NCBI GenBank assembly: GCA_963773655.1
Contig: CAVZBX010000001.1
Span: 744,001 to 808,000 of the forward strand
DNA: 64,000 bases
Reading direction: 5' to 3'
Origin: DASSQJ01 sp963773655
GTDB lineage: Bacteria; Actinomycetota; Actinomycetes; Actinomycetales; Dermatophilaceae
Shown: positions 62,004 through 64,000 of the stretch, piece by piece
Numbering within the stretch: the first letter of the stretch is position 1
Layout of the letters: every line of letters starts with the position of its first letter
Program-made: the position numbers and the translations under genes
Notes under the pieces: model-generated
The model's input: the letters and a program-made list of their open reading frames with translations, nothing else
What the model was told of the DNA's origin: nothing
Database searches by the model: none

Positions 62004-62648
62004 ATGAACGCAGACATCACCGGCCGGCTGCACCAGCCCGCCCCGCGCAGCCGCTACATCATGCCGCAGTTCGAGGAGCGCACCTCCTACGGCATGAAGC
62101 GGCTCGACCCGTACACCAAGCTCTTCGAGGACCGGATCATCTTCCTCGGCGTCCAGGTCGACGACGCCTCCGCCGACGACGTCATCGCCCAGCTGATCGT
62201 GCTGGAGTCGCAGGACCCCGACCGCGACATCCTCATGTACATCAACAGCCCGGGTGGCTCGTTCACGGCGATGACGGCGATCTACGACACGATGCAGTAC
62301 GTCCGCCCCGACGTGCAGACCTACTGCATCGGGCAGGCCGCCTCCGCCGCGGCGGTGCTCCTCGGCGCGGGGGCCCCGGGCAAGCGCTTCGCGCTGCCGA
62401 ACGCGCGCGTGCTCATCCACCAGCCGGCCATCGAGGGCACCGGTGGGATGGCGTCCGACCTCGAGATCCACGCCAACGAGATCATCCGGATGCGCGAGTG
62501 GCTCGAGGAGACGATCGCCAAGCACAGCAGTCGCTCGCTCGAGGAGGTCCGCAAGGACATCGAGCGCGACAAGATCCTCTCCGCCGAGGGGGCCCGCGAG
62601 TACGGGCTCATCGACGAGGTGCTCGCCTCGCGCAAGGCCTCGGCCTGA
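62004..62648 (+). CDS. clpP: ATP-dependent Clp protease proteolytic subunit ClpP2
   Basis: 214 residues. The triad Ser lies in GQAASAAAVLL, the His in LIHQPAIEG, and the Asp in ERDKILSA. A short N-terminal propeptide (MNADITGRLHQPAPRSR) precedes the mature region, as in other ClpP2 proteins. It pairs with ClpP1. The ATG follows GAGAGAGA. A terminator follows at 62675-62700, so clpX has its own promoter. Confidence 0.95.
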   Translation: MNADITGRLHQPAPRSRYIMPQFEERTSYGMKRLDPYTKLFEDRIIFLGVQVDDASADDVIAQLIVLESQDPDRDILMYINSPGGSFTAMTAIYDTMQYVRPDVQTYCIGQAASAAAVLLGAGAPGKRFALPNARVLIHQPAIEGTGGMASDLEIHANEIIRMREWLEETIAKHSSRSLEEVRKDIERDKILSAEGAREYGLIDEVLASRKASA

Positions 62649-62674
62649 CCGTTCCACCCGCCGGGACCGACGGT

Positions 62675-62700
62675 GCCGCCCGTTCCCGCGAACGGGCGGC
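62675..62700 (+). terminator. Terminator between clpP2 and clpX
   Basis: Perfect 11-bp stem GCCGCCCGTTC / GAACGGGCGGC with CCGC loop, 26 nt after clpP2. Confidence 0.75.
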
Positions 62701-62827
62701 GTCGTCGTGCCGGGGCCGGCGACCACGTCACCGACCGCGCTCCGGCCGCTCGTTGCGCTGACAGCGGACAGACGCGACTCGCCGCGCCCGGGCGGGCTTG
62801 AATGGATGCGGCCGGACCCGGCGGCAG

Positions 62828-62833
62828 GTAGCG
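62828..62833 (+). promoter_or_regulatory. -10 element TAGCGT of clpX
   Basis: GGTAGCGTCGG 36 nt before GTG 62870, with the GAGGGAAGGG ribosome site downstream. Confidence 0.45.
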
Positions 62834-62869
62834 TCGGGGCCGTTGTCCCAGCCGAGGGAAGGGTGCACC

Positions 62870-64000
<1,131 letters not shown>

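Overview
The window is high-GC bacterial DNA whose reading frames have an overwhelmingly G/C third codon position, frequent GTG starts and many 4-bp GTGA/ATGA gene overlaps. The gene set (tig-clpP1-clpP2-clpX, GlgX-TreY-TreZ, two-permease/two-ATPase FtsX-type ABC operon, EttA, MocR/YczE pair, actinobacterial RecQ, FDOR-type F420-linked reductase domain, truncated haemoglobin O) and widespread leaderless starts point to an Actinomycetota chromosome, most likely Micrococcales (Intrasporangiaceae or a relative; that rank is a guess). No insertion sequence, phage, CRISPR array or rRNA gene was seen.

Layout. 1-5.1 kb: a dynamin-like/GTPase membrane pair, a second SSB protein and the ribosome ATPase EttA. 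5.1-9.2 kb: envelope-glycan genes (GT2 glycosyltransferase and nucleotide-sugar epimerase on plus; O-antigen-ligase-like polymerase and methyltransferase on minus). 9.3-11.2 kb: a TetR regulator divergent from an acyl-CoA dehydrogenase with a perfect palindrome between them. 11.4-16.3 kb: a GT-C-type membrane glycosyltransferase of looser codon bias, an unusual FkbM-methyltransferase/FDOR fusion, a frameshifted membrane protein and a FabG-like SDR. 16.5-23.0 kb: glgX-treY-treZ, which turns glycogen/maltodextrin into trehalose. 23.1-30.5 kb: an export/adhesion-type FtsX ABC operon whose first permease is frameshifted as read. 30.6-42.2 kb: TesB, MocR-type YczR with divergent YczE, a DHA2 efflux pump, a lipoprotein deacetylase, RecQ with a phosphoribosyltransferase-like tail, RsbRD-like and DinB proteins, a beta-lactamase-fold hydrolase and a thioesterase. 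42.1-50.2 kb (minus): MFS, glycerophosphodiesterase, GH13 glucosidase, haemoglobin, MscS channel, PepN. 50.4-55.4 kb: RpiB, a membrane-anchored PP2C phosphatase, TrmB, tRNA-Pro and tRNA-Gly, and the TrkH/TrkA potassium system. 55.4-64 kb: secreted M43 metalloprotease, trigger factor, LacI/MFS divergent pair with a tandem operator, a SHOCT protein, clpP1, clpP2 and clpX (cut by the window end).

The most interesting points are: a consistent leaderless-promoter pattern (a -10 hexamer exactly 6-7 nt before the start codon at about a dozen genes, twice built on the TAG stop of the gene upstream); two independent frameshifts at the same 9-mer CCGGGGGAG; a one-frame fusion of an FkbM methyltransferase with a deazaflavin-type reductase; an ABC ATPase with an AbrB-like tail; and a RecQ helicase ending in a phosphoribosyltransferase motif. 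I did not find a clearly new multi-gene defence or secretion system in this window.
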